The notes below the pieces were generated by a model. That model made no database searches. It was not told where the DNA came from and was given only the letters and a program-made list of their open reading frames with translations. From Muricauda sp. SCSIO 64092 (GTDB taxonomy: Bacteria; Bacteroidota; Bacteroidia; Flavobacteriales; Flavobacteriaceae), in NCBI RefSeq assembly GCF_023016285.1, contig NZ_CP095413.1:3923001-3987000 (forward strand): a stretch of 64,000 nucleotides of DNA, read 5' to 3'. Shown piece by piece: positions 36,952 to 46,189 of the stretch. Position numbers and translations under genes: made by a program. Position 1 is the first letter of the stretch; each line of letters begins with the position of its first letter.

Positions 36952-36984
36952 GGATTTTGGTACAAAAACCCTTACTTTATAAAG

Positions 36985-37011
36985 AAAGCTCCTGATATAG
37001 GGAGCTTTTTT
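36985..37011 (+). terminator. Terminator after the prolyl isomerase
   Basis: AAAGCTCC (36985-36992), eight-base loop, GGAGCTTT (37001-37008) and a T-run, 34 bases after the stop codon. Confidence 0.85.
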
Positions 37012-37093
37012 ATTTTGCCCTATTTACACTGATTAAAAGTAAAAGCATATTCAGTGCGAGCAATAATAATAGAACAGTAAAAAAGGTGTTCAT
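37010..37093 (-). CDS. Putative 27-residue membrane microprotein
   Basis: A 27-codon frame on the minus strand: MNTFFTVLLLLLALNM, then LLLLISVNRAK and stop. It is one hydrophobic helix with a short basic tail. The start resembles that of the 59-residue protein at 21097-21276 (MITFFSILFVLMAVN ... FSVN), which supports it beyond chance. Its stop codon sits at the T-run of the terminator of the convergent isomerase gene. Function unknown; it could also be a non-coding stretch. Confidence 0.4.
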   Translation of the reverse strand: MNTFFTVLLLLLALNMLLLLISVNRAK

Positions 37094-37404
37094 TTTTGTT
37101 TGCGGTTTGATGGTTGTTAAATCTTTCCTATGCAACAACTTAACGAAGAAAAACCCTACTTAGTATTTAAAAGTATTCGCAATCAATCTGGTATGTACAG
37201 ATTGTTTGGATTTTTTAATACCGGAAGGCATTGGAAAAATGGGTGCAATTAAGTAAGCATAGAAAAGAAAGTCACCACGGTTGTTTTTTATTTATTTATT
37301 GTTGTTGTCCTTTAGATGTTGGTAACGATATTGGTTGCGTACAAAACCTTAAAAATAATTGGGCCATGCCAAAACAGTGAGGTAGTGGTATGCTTATGAC
37401 AAAA
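37094..37404. other. Gap without recognised features
   Basis: About 310 AT-rich bases between the microprotein frame and the end of a lipoprotein gene. I see no reading frame, hairpin or repeat that I would support. Confidence 0.4.
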
Positions 37405-38151
37405 TCAAATGGCGATGTTACTTAAGGCTGTAAAATCAATTCCTTCATCCGAAGGGTTCAACTGATATTGGAATAGACCTGTTTCACCAATGGCAATTAA
37501 CAAGTCCCCCCTAATAATTACATCAAAGGCTTGTCTATTGATGGCCCTTACTAATTTTGATTCGGCAGGATTGCTTATGTCAAAGACTTTTATTTCATCA
37601 TCACATACAAATAAATAGTTCCCATAAAGCCCCAAACCTCTTGGAAAAATAAGGTTCCTTGAGCTTACAAGAATAGGTTCGGTAACATTGGTGACATCAT
37701 AGATTTCCAAAACGTTAATGTCATTACCACAGAACGTATCGCTATGCAAGGTTACAAAAGCATGGGTATCATTGGCGACCACGGGATCGCAGGCCGTAAA
37801 ATGTTGAACGCTGGACAGTTTTTGGGGGAACTCAGGATTGCCAAGCCCATAAATGAACATTCCGGTTCTAGAACCTATGTACAGATAGTCCTTATAGCCA
37901 AACAAAGTTTCGATATCAAAACCAATGTTCACTTTATTGACCAAAACCGGTTCTTCGGCCTGGGCGAGACTAAAAACATTTAAATCAAATCGGTCTACCA
38001 CATATAAGTAATCGCCCTTAAGGGTAAAGGTAGCCAAAGAACCACCCTGGCCATCTGGAGAGGGTGTTTCGGGCGAACCGGCAGCATCACCGTCAGAACT
38101 ACAGGACAAGATCAAAAATGGAAGAAGGACTAAAAAACTTAGGTTTTTCAT
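37405..38151 (-). CDS. LVIVD-repeat-like lipoprotein
   Basis: A 248-residue lipoprotein with lipobox LILSC (Cys17) and a low-complexity linker (SPETPSPDGQGG). The body repeats a pattern of GDYLYVVD, KDYLYIGS, NDTHAFVT, GNYLFVCD and RGDLLIAIG, each followed by a phrase like VFDISNPAESKLV. This is the LVIVD type beta-propeller repeat known from Bacteroidota surface proteins. It is four bases downstream of a related lipoprotein gene. No enzyme function is expected; binding or scaffold role is likely. Confidence 0.82.
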   Translation of the reverse strand: MKNLSFLVLLPFLILSCSSDGDAAGSPETPSPDGQGGSLATFTLKGDYLYVVDRFDLNVFSLAQAEEPVLVNKVNIGFDIETLFGYKDYLYIGSRTGMFIYGLGNPEFPQKLSSVQHFTACDPVVANDTHAFVTLHSDTFCGNDINVLEIYDVTNVTEPILVSSRNLIFPRGLGLYGNYLFVCDDEIKVFDISNPAESKLVRAINRQAFDVIIRGDLLIAIGETGLFQYQLNPSDEGIDFTALSNIAI

Positions 38152-38155
38152 AAGA

Positions 38156-38677
38156 TCATTTTTTTAGTTTCCAATCAACAACAACACTATTGAGAGGCAC
38201 GTCATACGCATAAAATCCATCTGGGGAGAGTAGTTCGGGGAAGGTGTTTTCAATGCGTTTTGTCAGGGTTAAACTGTTTGTGCCAAAATCAAAATCCGCT
38301 GCAATTAAATCCGTAGCTTGATTTATATAAAATATGTTTTCCCGTATGGCCAAATCCGTAGATCCGGGTACTTCAATAAACGTAATCTTAATTGGGCTTT
38401 GCGGGTTGGAGTTGTCAAATACATGGAACCCCTTGCGGACCTCATTCACAAAGAGGTAGTTGTCCTTAACATATATTTTTCCGGAATTGAGAATTTCCAT
38501 AGGTTCCCTAAGTTGAACGGATTTTTCAAAATCGCTACGATCCAAAAACACGGGTTCATAAAGTGAGGCGGATAGTTGGTCACCTATAAAGTCGTCGTCT
38601 TCACAGTTTCCATAAAAACAACAGCCTCCCAAGGTGGAAACGATCAAAAAAAGAGGCAGGAAATAAACTCTTCCCAT
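38156..38677 (-). CDS. Lipoprotein with LVIVD-like repeats
   Basis: A 173-residue lipoprotein with lipobox LGGC (Cys19). The same repeat logic as its downstream neighbour is visible (KDNYLFVNEVRKGFHVFDNSNPQSPIKI) but only two or three repeats fit, too few for a full propeller. The two proteins may together form one structure, or one derives from the other by duplication and loss. First gene of a two-gene minus-strand unit. Confidence 0.75.
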   Translation of the reverse strand: MGRVYFLPLFLIVSTLGGCCFYGNCEDDDFIGDQLSASLYEPVFLDRSDFEKSVQLREPMEILNSGKIYVKDNYLFVNEVRKGFHVFDNSNPQSPIKITFIEVPGSTDLAIRENIFYINQATDLIAADFDFGTNSLTLTKRIENTFPELLSPDGFYAYDVPLNSVVVDWKLKK

Positions 38678-38756
38678 AACATATGTTTTTTGTAGGATTC
38701 ACAAAATGAAAAAGGTTGTTGGGATGATCGTTAAGTTTGTGTTATGAAAACTTTTT

Positions 38757-38786
38757 CATAAAAAAACCGCTCAACGAGAGCGGTTT
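38757..38786 (-). terminator. Terminator after the peroxiredoxin gene
   Basis: AAACCGCTC (38764-38772), five-base loop, GAGCGGTTT (38778-38786); the minus strand continues with a seven-T run. It lies 19 bases past the peroxiredoxin stop. Confidence 0.88.
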
Positions 38787-38804
38787 AAGGTCTTTTGGAA
38801 TTCC

Positions 38805-39443
38805 TTAAACGGTTGGGTCAGGGGTCATCCTAAGGTAGGGTTTTATCTCTTCCACCCCCTTGGTAAACATTTCTTTCGCCTCTTCCGTAGGGATAGCCGG
38901 ACTGACCACTACATCTTCCCCATTCTTCCAATTGGCCGGCGTAGCCACTTTATGGTAAGCGGTCAATTGCAAGGAGTCAATGACCCTAAGAAGCTCATAA
39001 AAATTTCTCCCGGTTGAGGCAGGGTACGTTAAAATGAGTTTTACGGATTTGTCCGGGGCGATGATAAATACGGAACGTACGGTGAGGGTATCGTCCGCAT
39101 TGGGGTGAATCATATCGTATAGATCGGATACTTTTCTGTCCTCGTCAGCTACAATGGGAAAGTTAACGATGGTCTTCTGGGTTTCATTGATGTCCTTGAT
39201 CCATTCATTGTGGGAGTCGGCCCCATCAACGCTCAGTGCCATCATTTTCACATTTCTTTTATCGAATTCGGATTTAAATTTTGCTGCAGTGCCCAGTTCT
39301 GTGGTACATACTGGGGTAAAATCCGCAGGATGGGAAAATAAAATCCCCCAGCTATCCCCCAAATAATCATAAAAATTTAAGGTCCCTTGGGAAGTTTCTG
39401 CGGTAAAATTGGGGGCTGTATCGCCCAATCGTAATGTTGCCAT
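38805..39443 (-). CDS. Peroxiredoxin, Prx6 (1-Cys) type
   Basis: A 212-residue peroxiredoxin that reduces H2O2 and organic hydroperoxides. The peroxidatic cysteine is C46 in HPADFTPVCTTELG, with Thr43 in PxxxT/SxxC. No second (resolving) Cys is present in the rest of the protein, and the length fits the Prx6 class. It has no signal peptide. It is monocistronic by its terminator. A reductant is not coded nearby. Confidence 0.95.
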   Translation of the reverse strand: MATLRLGDTAPNFTAETSQGTLNFYDYLGDSWGILFSHPADFTPVCTTELGTAAKFKSEFDKRNVKMMALSVDGADSHNEWIKDINETQKTIVNFPIVADEDRKVSDLYDMIHPNADDTLTVRSVFIIAPDKSVKLILTYPASTGRNFYELLRVIDSLQLTAYHKVATPANWKNGEDVVVSPAIPTEEAKEMFTKGVEEIKPYLRMTPDPTV

Positions 39444-39540
39444 GGTATAACTAATTTTGATACCCTAAAATTAGGACTAACTTTTAGTCTATCATTTTTA
39501 CAGTAGTTAAATCTATATCAAAGTTTGTTACTTTTAAGGT

Positions 39541-40083
39541 ATGGAAGAAAACAGAATGGAACAGCTCCGGTATCCCATTGGAAAATATGAAGTTCCTGCC
39601 GTGATTACCAAGGAGCATCTGGAGGAATGGATCGGCATTCTTGAAACCTTACCGGGCAAATTGGAGGATTTGGTCCGTTCGTTGACCGAAGAACAACTGG
39701 AAACCCCTTACCGGCCCGATGGGTGGACCATACGACAAGTTGTGCATCATGTTGCGGACAGTCACCATAACAGTTATATCCGTTTTAAGTGGGCCCTGAC
39801 GGAAGACAACCCTTTGATCAAGGCCTATTTTGAAAAAGAATGGGCCAATCTTTTTGATACGAGAACAGCCCCGATCCAATTATCATTGGACCATTTAAGG
39901 GCGGTTCATGCCAAATTGGTTTATCTATTAAAAGGACTTTCCAAAGAACAACTACAACGAAAGTTCACCCACCCCGAGGGTAATATGGTATCTACTTTGG
40001 AAGAAAATATTGGACGATATGCATGGCACGGAAGCCACCATTTTGCCCACATTAAAACTGTAATTGACCAAAAGCAATGGTAG
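39541..40083 (+). CDS. DinB-superfamily protein, YfiT-like
   Basis: A 180-residue four-helix protein of the DinB/YfiT type. The metal-binding histidines lie in VVHHVADSHHNS and the C-terminal WHGSHHFAHI. Relatives in Bacillus act as bacillithiol S-transferases, others as metal-dependent hydrolases. RYPIGKYEVP at the N-terminus is a signature of the YfiT subgroup. One base separates it from the convergent acetyltransferase gene. Confidence 0.88.
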   Translation: MEENRMEQLRYPIGKYEVPAVITKEHLEEWIGILETLPGKLEDLVRSLTEEQLETPYRPDGWTIRQVVHHVADSHHNSYIRFKWALTEDNPLIKAYFEKEWANLFDTRTAPIQLSLDHLRAVHAKLVYLLKGLSKEQLQRKFTHPEGNMVSTLEENIGRYAWHGSHHFAHIKTVIDQKQW

Positions 40084-40084
40084 G

Positions 40085-40612
40085 TCAAATGGATTTTGCC
40101 AGTACCCACATTTCTTTTTGATCGGGTTTTACGCCTGGTAGTGCTATTTTGGTTTCCCCAATGATGCCAAATCCATTTTTTTGATAAAACGCCAGGGCGT
40201 TTCCTTTTTTCATGGCTTCCAACCAAATGACTTTCTTCTGGAGTCCTCTGGCCCGATCTATACAAAATAGGAGCGCCTCATTTCCAACACCCTTCCCGGT
40301 AAATTCCTTTTTCAAATACAAGCGATGCAGGTATAGGGCCTCTTTTTCCGTAAAGTTGGCGCAGGCCTTATGCCGTGTTATTTTTAGGACTCCGGCGGGG
40401 GTATGGTCAACTACAACTATGTAGTTGTCACAATTGGCATTCACCAATTCGCTGGTGACAACCTCCGCAGTAAAACTTGTGGAAATATATGGGATTGCAC
40501 TGTTGTTTTCCCAAAGATGTAAATAATGCGCATTGTAGGATTGTACCCCAACGGCAATATAGGTATCGATGTTCTTCCTGGAAACTGGTATAAATTGGAT
40601 TTCAACTTCCAA
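40085..40612 (-). CDS. GNAT-family N-acetyltransferase
   Basis: A ~175-residue acetyltransferase. The acetyl-CoA motif is LYLKKEFTGKGVGNEALLF, and the last strand and helix (GNALAFYQKNGF) are standard. I chose the TTG start at 40612 (LEVEIQFIPVS), two bases after the cupin stop, because a longer frame runs antisense-free but inside the cupin gene; ATG 40642 is an alternative with a 29-base overlap. Substrate unknown. Confidence 0.82.
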   Translation of the reverse strand: MEVEIQFIPVSRKNIDTYIAVGVQSYNAHYLHLWENNSAIPYISTSFTAEVVTSELVNANCDNYIVVVDHTPAGVLKITRHKACANFTEKEALYLHRLYLKKEFTGKGVGNEALLFCIDRARGLQKKVIWLEAMKKGNALAFYQKNGFGIIGETKIALPGVKPDQKEMWVLAKSI

Positions 40613-40613
40613 A

Positions 40614-40937
40614 CTATGCTTTTTCACCTCCTTTTGGACCATAGAACAATACCCAGGTTGCGAAATCATCCGTGAAGTTCTCAAATCTATGGACGACTCC
40701 CGCCGGAACAAAAAGGACATCACCTGGCCCAAAATTTGTTCGTTCGTCCCCATTCAAAAATTCACCACTTCCGGATATGACCATATATACCTCATCCTGT
40801 TCATGGGGTTGTTGTAAATCTACTTTTTGGGGCTTGTAGATTTCTATGGAAAGGGTGCCATGCCCAAACAAGGTCTTAAACGGGCCCTTATGGGCTGCAA
40901 GTGCTTTTATGGCTTCTTTAGGACTTAATTTCATCAA
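40614..40937 (-). CDS. Small cupin-domain protein
   Basis: A 107-residue single cupin. Motif 1-like residues lie in QQPHEQDEVYMVISGSGEF (His/Glu metal ligands) and motif 2 in FVPAGVVHRFEN. Such proteins bind Mn, Fe or Zn and serve as isomerases or dioxygenases; the sequence does not say which. It overlaps or abuts the downstream acetyltransferase and follows the redoxin gene at 40977 by 39 bases, all on one strand. Confidence 0.88.
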   Translation of the reverse strand: MMKLSPKEAIKALAAHKGPFKTLFGHGTLSIEIYKPQKVDLQQPHEQDEVYMVISGSGEFLNGDERTNFGPGDVLFVPAGVVHRFENFTDDFATWVLFYGPKGGEKA

Positions 40938-40976
40938 AAAGGTGTTTTAATTCGGAAAACGCCATTTACAAACGCA

Positions 40977-41543
40977 TTAATGCCCATTATCGATCCATTT
41001 AATATTACAGCCTATACTCGGTTTTTGGTCTTGGTCAATGGATTTTCCCTCCAAAAGGGCATCTATGGCATTTCGTAGATCATGTCCGTCTAAGGGCAAA
41101 CCGTTTTGAGGGCGGGAATCGTCCAATTGGCCTCTGTAAACCAGTTTCAACGAACTGTTGAACAAATAGAAATCTGGAGTGCAGGCAGCATCATAAGCTT
41201 TGGCCACATCCTGGCTTTCATCATATAGATAAGGGAAGGAATACCCCTCTTTTTGTGCAACTTCCGTCATTAAATGGGGCGCATCTTGAGGATAGTTCAC
41301 TACATCATTGCTCGAAATGGCGACAAATCCAATCCCTTTTTCTTGATATTCCTTACCCAATTTTGAGATTTCTGGGTTCACATGTACCACAAAAGGGCAG
41401 TGATTACAGATAAACATAATGACAGTGCCTTTTTCGCCACGTAGCCCTGATAAGCTGCGTGTTTGTCCACTAACGGTATCAAACAACGAAAAATCGGGGG
41501 CAGGGGTGCCCAATGGTAGCATATTGCTCGGAGTTCGTGCCAT
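40977..41543 (-). CDS. Thioredoxin-like redoxin (AhpC/TSA family)
   Basis: A 188-residue cytosolic redoxin of the AhpC/TSA superfamily. The active site is C46-N-H-C49-P (MFICNHCPFV), the CxxC form of this subgroup. PAPDFSLFDTVSG at the start and the GRQ/GQL repeat near the end (YRGQLDDSRPQNGLP) are typical. It may reduce peroxides or disulfides; substrate unproven. It is divergent from the BASS transporter gene. Confidence 0.9.
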   Translation of the reverse strand: MARTPSNMLPLGTPAPDFSLFDTVSGQTRSLSGLRGEKGTVIMFICNHCPFVVHVNPEISKLGKEYQEKGIGFVAISSNDVVNYPQDAPHLMTEVAQKEGYSFPYLYDESQDVAKAYDAACTPDFYLFNSSLKLVYRGQLDDSRPQNGLPLDGHDLRNAIDALLEGKSIDQDQKPSIGCNIKWIDNGH

Positions 41544-41625
41544 GGAGAAGTTTTTAATCCTTTTGCTAAGGTAAGCATCGATTCAAGATCATGACAATCC
41601 ATTAGTTGGGAAACATTTATATTAG

Positions 41626-42561
41626 ATGGAAATTGGATGGTTTTTGGAGCAACTCATAGATAACGTTCATATCAATTTTGATACAAAATCCCTATGGGCA
41701 CTCAATGTGGCCCTGGCCCTCGTCATGTTTGGAATTGCCCTGGAAATACGATTGGACGATTTTAAACGACTGCTCAAATCGCCAAAATTGGTGTTGACCG
41801 GGGTGCTAAGTCAATTTATACTACTGCCATTGGTCACTTTTTTACTGGTATGGCTTACCGATCCCATACCCAGTATAGCTTTGGGTATGTTTATGGTAGC
41901 GGCCTGCCCCGGGGGAAATGTCTCCAACTTTTTTACACATATGTCCAGGGGTAATGCGGCCCTTTCCGTTACCCTCACTGCAATTGCAACACTTTTGGCG
42001 ATAGTGATGACCCCTTTTAACCTTAGTTTTTGGGGTGGTCTATATGGACCCACGGCATCTATCTTAAAAGAGATTTCCATATCCCCGTTTGCCATGGTGC
42101 GCCTTGTTGCTTTATTGCTCGGTATACCCTTGCTATTGGGAATGTTGGTAAATTACCATAGGCCCAAATTGGCCAGGATGATGGCAAAAGGCTTTAAAGT
42201 CGGTTCCCTGCTCTTTTTTGTGGTATTGGTGTTCATGGCACTTTATAACAATAGGGAGGTTTTTATGACGTATGTACTGTATGTGTTCTGGTTGGTTTTG
42301 TTGCATAATTTGTTGGCCTTACTGACCGGTTTTTCCCTGGGTAAGTTAATGGGTTTTGATAAAGGCAGTATACGTTGTTTGACCATTGAAACCGGAATAC
42401 AAAACTCTGGCCTTGGCCTTTTATTGATTTTTACTTTTTTCGAAGGCCTTGGCGGTATGGCCCTTTTAACGGCTTTTTGGGGCATATGGCATTTAATATC
42501 CGGTTTGGTACTTAGTGGGTTTTGGGGATATGGATCTGTTGAAAAAGAAGAATTGGTGTGA
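41626..42561 (+). CDS. Bile acid:sodium symporter (BASS) family transporter
   Basis: A 311-residue membrane protein with about nine helices. The BASS signature FMVAACPGGNVSNFFTHMSRGNAALSV and the crossover motif ETGIQNSGLGLLL are present. Members carry organic anions with sodium; the substrate (for example pantoate, pyruvate or bile-acid-like compounds) cannot be read here. The stop overlaps the acyltransferase start (GTGA). Confidence 0.9.
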   Translation: MEIGWFLEQLIDNVHINFDTKSLWALNVALALVMFGIALEIRLDDFKRLLKSPKLVLTGVLSQFILLPLVTFLLVWLTDPIPSIALGMFMVAACPGGNVSNFFTHMSRGNAALSVTLTAIATLLAIVMTPFNLSFWGGLYGPTASILKEISISPFAMVRLVALLLGIPLLLGMLVNYHRPKLARMMAKGFKVGSLLFFVVLVFMALYNNREVFMTYVLYVFWLVLLHNLLALLTGFSLGKLMGFDKGSIRCLTIETGIQNSGLGLLLIFTFFEGLGGMALLTAFWGIWHLISGLVLSGFWGYGSVEKEELV

Positions 42562-43604
42562 AGGGGATTGCTTATTATTTCTTTAGATATTGGGTGACCA
42601 TTGCACTTTTCTTTTACTACCGGAAAATTAAATTGGGGGGTCTTGGACATATCCCAAAAAACAAAGCAATCCTTTTTTTGTCCAACCATCAGAACGCACT
42701 CATGGACATTTTGTTGATTGCTACTAAATGCGGGAGGAAACCGTGGTTTCTTACGAGGGCGGATGTGTTTAAAAAGACAGTGTTTGGACCACTTTTTCGA
42801 TTTCTTCAAATGATGCCAATTTATCGTATGCGGGACGGAAGGGCCAGTCTTTCCGGAAACAGGGCCATTTTTGACGAATGTGGTACGTTATTGGGGCGGG
42901 GGGAAGCTATCCTAATCTTCCCGGAAGCCAACCACAGCCTAAAACGTAGGATACGACCATTGAGTAAAGGGTTTACCCGTATTATTGAAGCAGCGTTGAA
43001 AAAAGACCCCGAATTGGATTTGGTGCTCGTACCCGTAGGGCAGAACTACCAAACCCCCAGGCAGGCTGGGGACAGTGCTGCCCTTTATTTTGGCGAGCCC
43101 ATTGCCGTTCAGGAGTATTGTAAAGCGGAAGGCTGGGGCATGGCCTTAAAGAATGAAGTGTTTCAAAAACTAACAAAACTCACTACACATATTTCCGATG
43201 GGGAAAACTATGAACATACGGTGACCAAGTTGAATGACCTGGGAATGGATTATACCGATCCCGTTGCCTGTAACCAGTGGATCAATACCAAACATGCGAC
43301 CAAAACAGCGCCGAGGAAGTCCTTTGGGACTCCACTTTTCCGCTTTGTTTTTAGGTTGATCAATCTTCCCATGATATTGCTTTGGCGCATCTTAGTAAAG
43401 CCCAAAGTTCCGGAACCCGAGTTTGATGCTACGTTTCGTTTCGGTTTTGTCCTACTGGCCTATCCTCTGATATACGTCTTATCGATAATGGTATTGATCT
43501 TTACCTTCAATCTGAAAACGGCATGCCTTTGTTGCCTAAGTCATGCCGTTTTAAACCTTCTTTTGGTAAAAATTGGGATTACATCATCGGACCAAAGAAA
43601 ATAG
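42558..43604 (+). CDS. PlsC-like lysophospholipid/glycerol acyltransferase
   Basis: A 348-residue acyltransferase. The catalytic H44-x4-D50 motif is NHQNALMD, and the phosphate-binding FPEANHSLKRRIRPLSKGFTRI follows. A C-terminal membrane helix pair (about 300-335) anchors it. It probably acylates glycerolipids or an unusual lipid; the C-terminal extension differs from standard 240-residue PlsC. The start is GTG inside the BASS stop. Its 3' end overlaps the convergent M14 peptidase gene by 26 bases. Confidence 0.88.
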   Translation: MKGIAYYFFRYWVTIALFFYYRKIKLGGLGHIPKNKAILFLSNHQNALMDILLIATKCGRKPWFLTRADVFKKTVFGPLFRFLQMMPIYRMRDGRASLSGNRAIFDECGTLLGRGEAILIFPEANHSLKRRIRPLSKGFTRIIEAALKKDPELDLVLVPVGQNYQTPRQAGDSAALYFGEPIAVQEYCKAEGWGMALKNEVFQKLTKLTTHISDGENYEHTVTKLNDLGMDYTDPVACNQWINTKHATKTAPRKSFGTPLFRFVFRLINLPMILLWRILVKPKVPEPEFDATFRFGFVLLAYPLIYVLSIMVLIFTFNLKTACLCCLSHAVLNLLLVKIGITSSDQRK

Positions 43605-46104
43605 CATTCATCATCAGTTTATTGGTGCCATACCAAAAGGCCCTAAAATTGGTGTTGTCCGTAAACAGGATAACACGTCCCTTACCCATACGTTTGGCTT
43701 TAAAGGGCACACTGTTTTTGATCAGCTTTTTGTTTTCTTCGGAAATATAGCCACTCTGCAGCGGGTTATTGGTGTATTGAATAGGGTTGTTGTAGCTATC
43801 TTTTTCAGGTTTAAGGTAGATATTGGTATTTCTGAACAACGAAATCCTGTTGTTTTTATACCCATAACCAACCGGATGTGACCTATCCAATTTTGCCTCA
43901 AAAATAGCACCGCCGGTTACCTGGGCACCCAAGAAATCACGTCTTTGGTCAAATCTGATATTTTTGGCCTTTAGGGTATCTTTTTTCATTTCGAAGTTCA
44001 GAAACTCGTACTTCTTAAACCAATCCGCTACATTCCTAAAACCAATTACGGTTCCTCCGTTCTGTACCCATTCCTTGACTTTTTCGGCCCCTTTTTCGTC
44101 CAAGATGTTTCCACCCCTACCGCTGGGCATGATTAAGTCGGTGTATTTAGTTAAGTCCACCTCATGGAAATAACGGGTGTCAATTTTGGTAATCTTCATA
44201 TTGTAACGTGTATCAAACAAATGCCAAATTTCCCCAGCATCGTAAGAGCGGACACCATCACCTACCAATAGGGCAACTTTCTGTTTTTGGATGGGATCAA
44301 AATCATTGCTGCCCAAATCAATTCCAACGGTCAACCCAGTAGATACCGCATCAATGGAAATCTGGCTTTCCAAAGCAACTTTTTCAAGAAAGCTGTGCAT
44401 CCCATTGGCATCTAACTTCTGGTTCTGTACTGGAACCATTATGGTCCCATAATCATATTTTTTACCGTTCACGCTAAAGGGGGTTTTGGCCACCTTCGCC
44501 CGTAAACCCTTTTCAAGAATGGCATTCAACGCTTTTGGGGTGTAATACTCATGCCATTCAAAAAGATAGGCATAATTGCTTTTTCCACTTATGGACCCTT
44601 GAATGGGCTCCAGGTTTTCCACCTTATCGCCCGCACTTAACAAAGCGGACAGCTCCATATGATCCAAATTGAAGGCCAAGGGAAAGGTCCATGCGGAAAT
44701 ATCATAGAAAAGACTGTCTTTAAAGGTTGTTCTTTTTTCGAACATGGCCCTGATCAACCGTGGATTTTTCTGATTTAGGGGAACAACATACGCCGCCCCT
44801 TTTCTGAATGCCTTGCCGCCAATGGTCACATTGTCCTTCAATTCATGGAATTGTATCTTGTGCCTATTCAGGACTTCCGCCAAATGCCAGGTCTTATTGA
44901 TGTCCTTGGCATCTCCAAATAGGTACCCCTTTGTCCTACTTCTACCGGCCTCCCTTTTAATCTCCTGGTAGTATTTTCTCTGATAATCAAGGATTTTGGT
45001 GCGCATGTTCTTGGCGGCCTCAATAGTGGAAAGGGCCGTGGTAAACTGATTTTTTATCGTGAAGGGAAAAGTTAGTATGCCGTTTTCACTTTCTTGGATA
45101 TGGCCCCTTGAGCTTCCTTGTTCAAACAATATCCCTATGCTTCCGTTCACGTCCGGAAAGGTAGAGCCTTTACCATAATAATAGTCATCATAATTTTCCT
45201 CGGAATAGTAAAGTGACCCGATCTTGTCCAAGGCCCGGGCATGGTAAGTTCCGATTTCCGCAGTCAATTCCTGATTGATTTTTGGAGTTAAAGGGTGCAC
45301 CCTTGAGGGTTCGCCGGGCTGGAAGAAGAAAGTGGAGTTGGTACCCATTTCATGATGGTCCGTCAAAATATTGGGCAACCATTTATGGAATGTTTCGATA
45401 CGTGCCCTACTTTCAGGTAATTGTACGGGCAGCCAATCCCTGTTCATATCAAACCAATAATGATTGGTACGTCCACCGGGCCACACTTCATGGTATTCAC
45501 GTTCGTTACGATCTGGATTCAAATTTTGACTTCTATGTACATTGGCCCAATAGGCAAAACGCTGTAATCCGTCTGGATTAAAACAGGGATCCAGTAGAAT
45601 CACCATATTGTCCAACAGTTCTTCAATTTCAGGTCCCTGAGCAGCGGCCAAGTGATACGCATAGGCAAGGGAGGCATTGGAACCACTGGACTCATTACCA
45701 TGAATTGAAAAGCCTTGATATACTACTATGGGCATCCCATTCGTATTTAAGGATGTAGCCCCACTCTCGGTAAGTGAAATATGCTCTTGCCGTAGCTGTT
45801 CCAGATTTTGATGGTTTTTTGGGGAGGTGACCGTTAGCAATAAGATGGGGCGGCCTTCAAAAGTTTCGCCCCTATTTTCAATGGTCATCCTATCACTTTT
45901 GTCTGCCAATGTTTTCATGTAGAACATGAGCTTATCGTGGGTTACATGCCATTGCCCCACTTCATGACCAATAATGTCCGCAGGCTTAGGAATAGTGGGG
46001 TCGTAGGAAACCCCTTCGGGCAGATAATAGTCCAAGCTTGTAGTATTTTGCGCGTATACCGGCATTCCCAATGCAGCCAGGAACAGGAAGAGTATCAATC
46101 TCAT
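43579..46104 (-). CDS. M14-family zinc carboxypeptidase
   Basis: An 841-residue secreted metallopeptidase; signal peptide ends near VYAQ. The zinc ligands H135 and E138 lie in SIHGNESSG, and later the DHHEMG region supports the fold. A long C-terminal part contains a GATase-like domain (LVGDGVRSYDAGEIWHLFDTRYNMKI, LIMPSGRGG), as in large Bacteroidota M14 proteins. Expected to remove C-terminal residues from peptides in the periplasm. Overlaps the acyltransferase gene by 26 bases on the opposite strand. Confidence 0.92.
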   Translation of the reverse strand: MRLILFLFLAALGMPVYAQNTTSLDYYLPEGVSYDPTIPKPADIIGHEVGQWHVTHDKLMFYMKTLADKSDRMTIENRGETFEGRPILLLTVTSPKNHQNLEQLRQEHISLTESGATSLNTNGMPIVVYQGFSIHGNESSGSNASLAYAYHLAAAQGPEIEELLDNMVILLDPCFNPDGLQRFAYWANVHRSQNLNPDRNEREYHEVWPGGRTNHYWFDMNRDWLPVQLPESRARIETFHKWLPNILTDHHEMGTNSTFFFQPGEPSRVHPLTPKINQELTAEIGTYHARALDKIGSLYYSEENYDDYYYGKGSTFPDVNGSIGILFEQGSSRGHIQESENGILTFPFTIKNQFTTALSTIEAAKNMRTKILDYQRKYYQEIKREAGRSRTKGYLFGDAKDINKTWHLAEVLNRHKIQFHELKDNVTIGGKAFRKGAAYVVPLNQKNPRLIRAMFEKRTTFKDSLFYDISAWTFPLAFNLDHMELSALLSAGDKVENLEPIQGSISGKSNYAYLFEWHEYYTPKALNAILEKGLRAKVAKTPFSVNGKKYDYGTIMVPVQNQKLDANGMHSFLEKVALESQISIDAVSTGLTVGIDLGSNDFDPIQKQKVALLVGDGVRSYDAGEIWHLFDTRYNMKITKIDTRYFHEVDLTKYTDLIMPSGRGGNILDEKGAEKVKEWVQNGGTVIGFRNVADWFKKYEFLNFEMKKDTLKAKNIRFDQRRDFLGAQVTGGAIFEAKLDRSHPVGYGYKNNRISLFRNTNIYLKPEKDSYNNPIQYTNNPLQSGYISEENKKLIKNSVPFKAKRMGKGRVILFTDNTNFRAFWYGTNKLMMNAIFFGPMM

Positions 46105-46141
46105 CTTGAATTATTTAAGTTAGTCTATACTAAAAACAAAT

Positions 46142-46165
46142 AACGACCTACGTTAGTAGGTCGTT
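46142..46165 (-). terminator. Hairpin after the DUF3276 gene
   Basis: AACGACCTAC, loop GTTA, GTAGGTCGTT: a perfect 10-bp stem. On the minus strand it is followed by ATTTGTTTTTAG. It lies between the DUF3276 and M14 peptidase genes. Confidence 0.8.
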
Positions 46166-46189
46166 AGGGTAATTATTTTAGGATTATTG

